From Desulfobacteraceae bacterium Eth-SRB2 (lineage in GTDB: Bacteria; Desulfobacterota; Desulfobacteria; Desulfobacterales; UBA11574): DNA of 64,000 nt. Location of the stretch: the NCBI GenBank assembly GCA_004193595.1, contig RPGQ01000077.1, positions 136,091-200,090 of the forward strand, in the 5' to 3' direction. Both the position numbers and the translations under genes were made by a program. Positions within the stretch are counted from its first letter, which is position 1, and each line of letters begins with the position of its first letter. Below, one piece after another: positions 63,994 through 64,000 of this stretch. The notes under the pieces were generated by a model. That model was not told where the DNA came from and did no database searches. It was given only the letters and a program-made list of their open reading frames with translations.

Positions 63994-64000
63994 TCGAATA

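Noticed and set aside
1-64000. tRNA, rRNA or riboswitch genes
   Set aside because: Scanned by eye for TTC-loop and CCA-end patterns and for a B12-type leader before cbiA; nothing convincing seen. A covariance search would settle it.

Overview
The window looks like a chromosomal segment of a sulfate-reducing bacterium of the Desulfobacterota (Desulfobacterales-like). The strongest evidence is a complete dsrA-dsrB-dsrD-cbiA (dsrN) locus at 29.6-33.9 kb, followed by a four-haem cytochrome c3. TRAP-transport, HdrA-like and sigma-54 activator genes fit this lineage. I cannot place it at genus level without searches.

Layout. (1) 0-2.2 kb: a truncated HdrA-like flavoprotein and a wrecked sigma-54 activator whose PAS part also occurs as an inverted copy. 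(2) 2.6-7 kb: small proteins, an orphan TRAP solute-binding protein, a MinD-type ATPase fragment, and an intact PAS/AAA+/Fis activator behind a near-consensus sigma-70 promoter. (3) 7-28 kb: ordinary core and metabolic genes (YcaO protein, class III aminotransferase, cytidylate-kinase-like protein, ADP-ribosylglycohydrolase, RmuC, AI-2E family exporter, aminopeptidase P, Nudix, YqeY, lytic transglycosylase, UDP-sugar pyrophosphorylase, IlvE, PPC-domain protein, DapA-like). It also holds a small bacterial CULT (cereblon-type) protein. Gaps here are full of short palindromic MITE-like repeats of at least six families. (4) 27.3-34.5 kb: TPR protein, unknown protein, dissimilatory sulfite reductase genes, siroheme/cobyrinate amidase-like gene, cytochrome c3. 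(5) 34.9-38.5 kb: TatC, TatA/B, MltA, MoaC. (6) 38.8-47.6 kb: DUF6398 protein, transposase-tail ORF, SWIM zinc-finger protein plus SNF2 helicase, an unknown protein, a Fic protein with paired palindromic operators, a Y1 (IS200-type) transposase, and an unknown gene split by one TAG. (7) 47.7-59.2 kb: a badly frameshifted defence-type cluster (YhcG/DUF1016 nuclease, large Eco57I-type methylase, DUF262 protein, DUF3696 AAA ATPase), followed by a degenerate inverted copy of 43.9-47.6 kb. (8) 59.4-64 kb: a recombinase remnant and a four-gene integron cassette array on the minus strand. Its genes are a lipase-fold hydrolase, a PD-(D/E)xK nuclease, a trypsin-fold protein and an unknown, each followed by an attC-like site.

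The most striking large-scale feature is that the clean block of about 1.9-47.6 kb has, outside each end, an inverted and heavily damaged copy of its own terminal sequence. This could be decayed inverted duplication, or fold-back/low-quality assembly. The damage extends into unique genes between the arms, so I lean towards an assembly or consensus-quality problem there. Any claim about broken genes in 0.8-1.9 kb and 47.7-59.2 kb should be read with that in mind. The best candidates for new biology are the cassette array, the CULT protein, the DUF262/DUF3696/third-gene set, and the Fic operator-promoter. No tRNA, rRNA or CRISPR array was seen.
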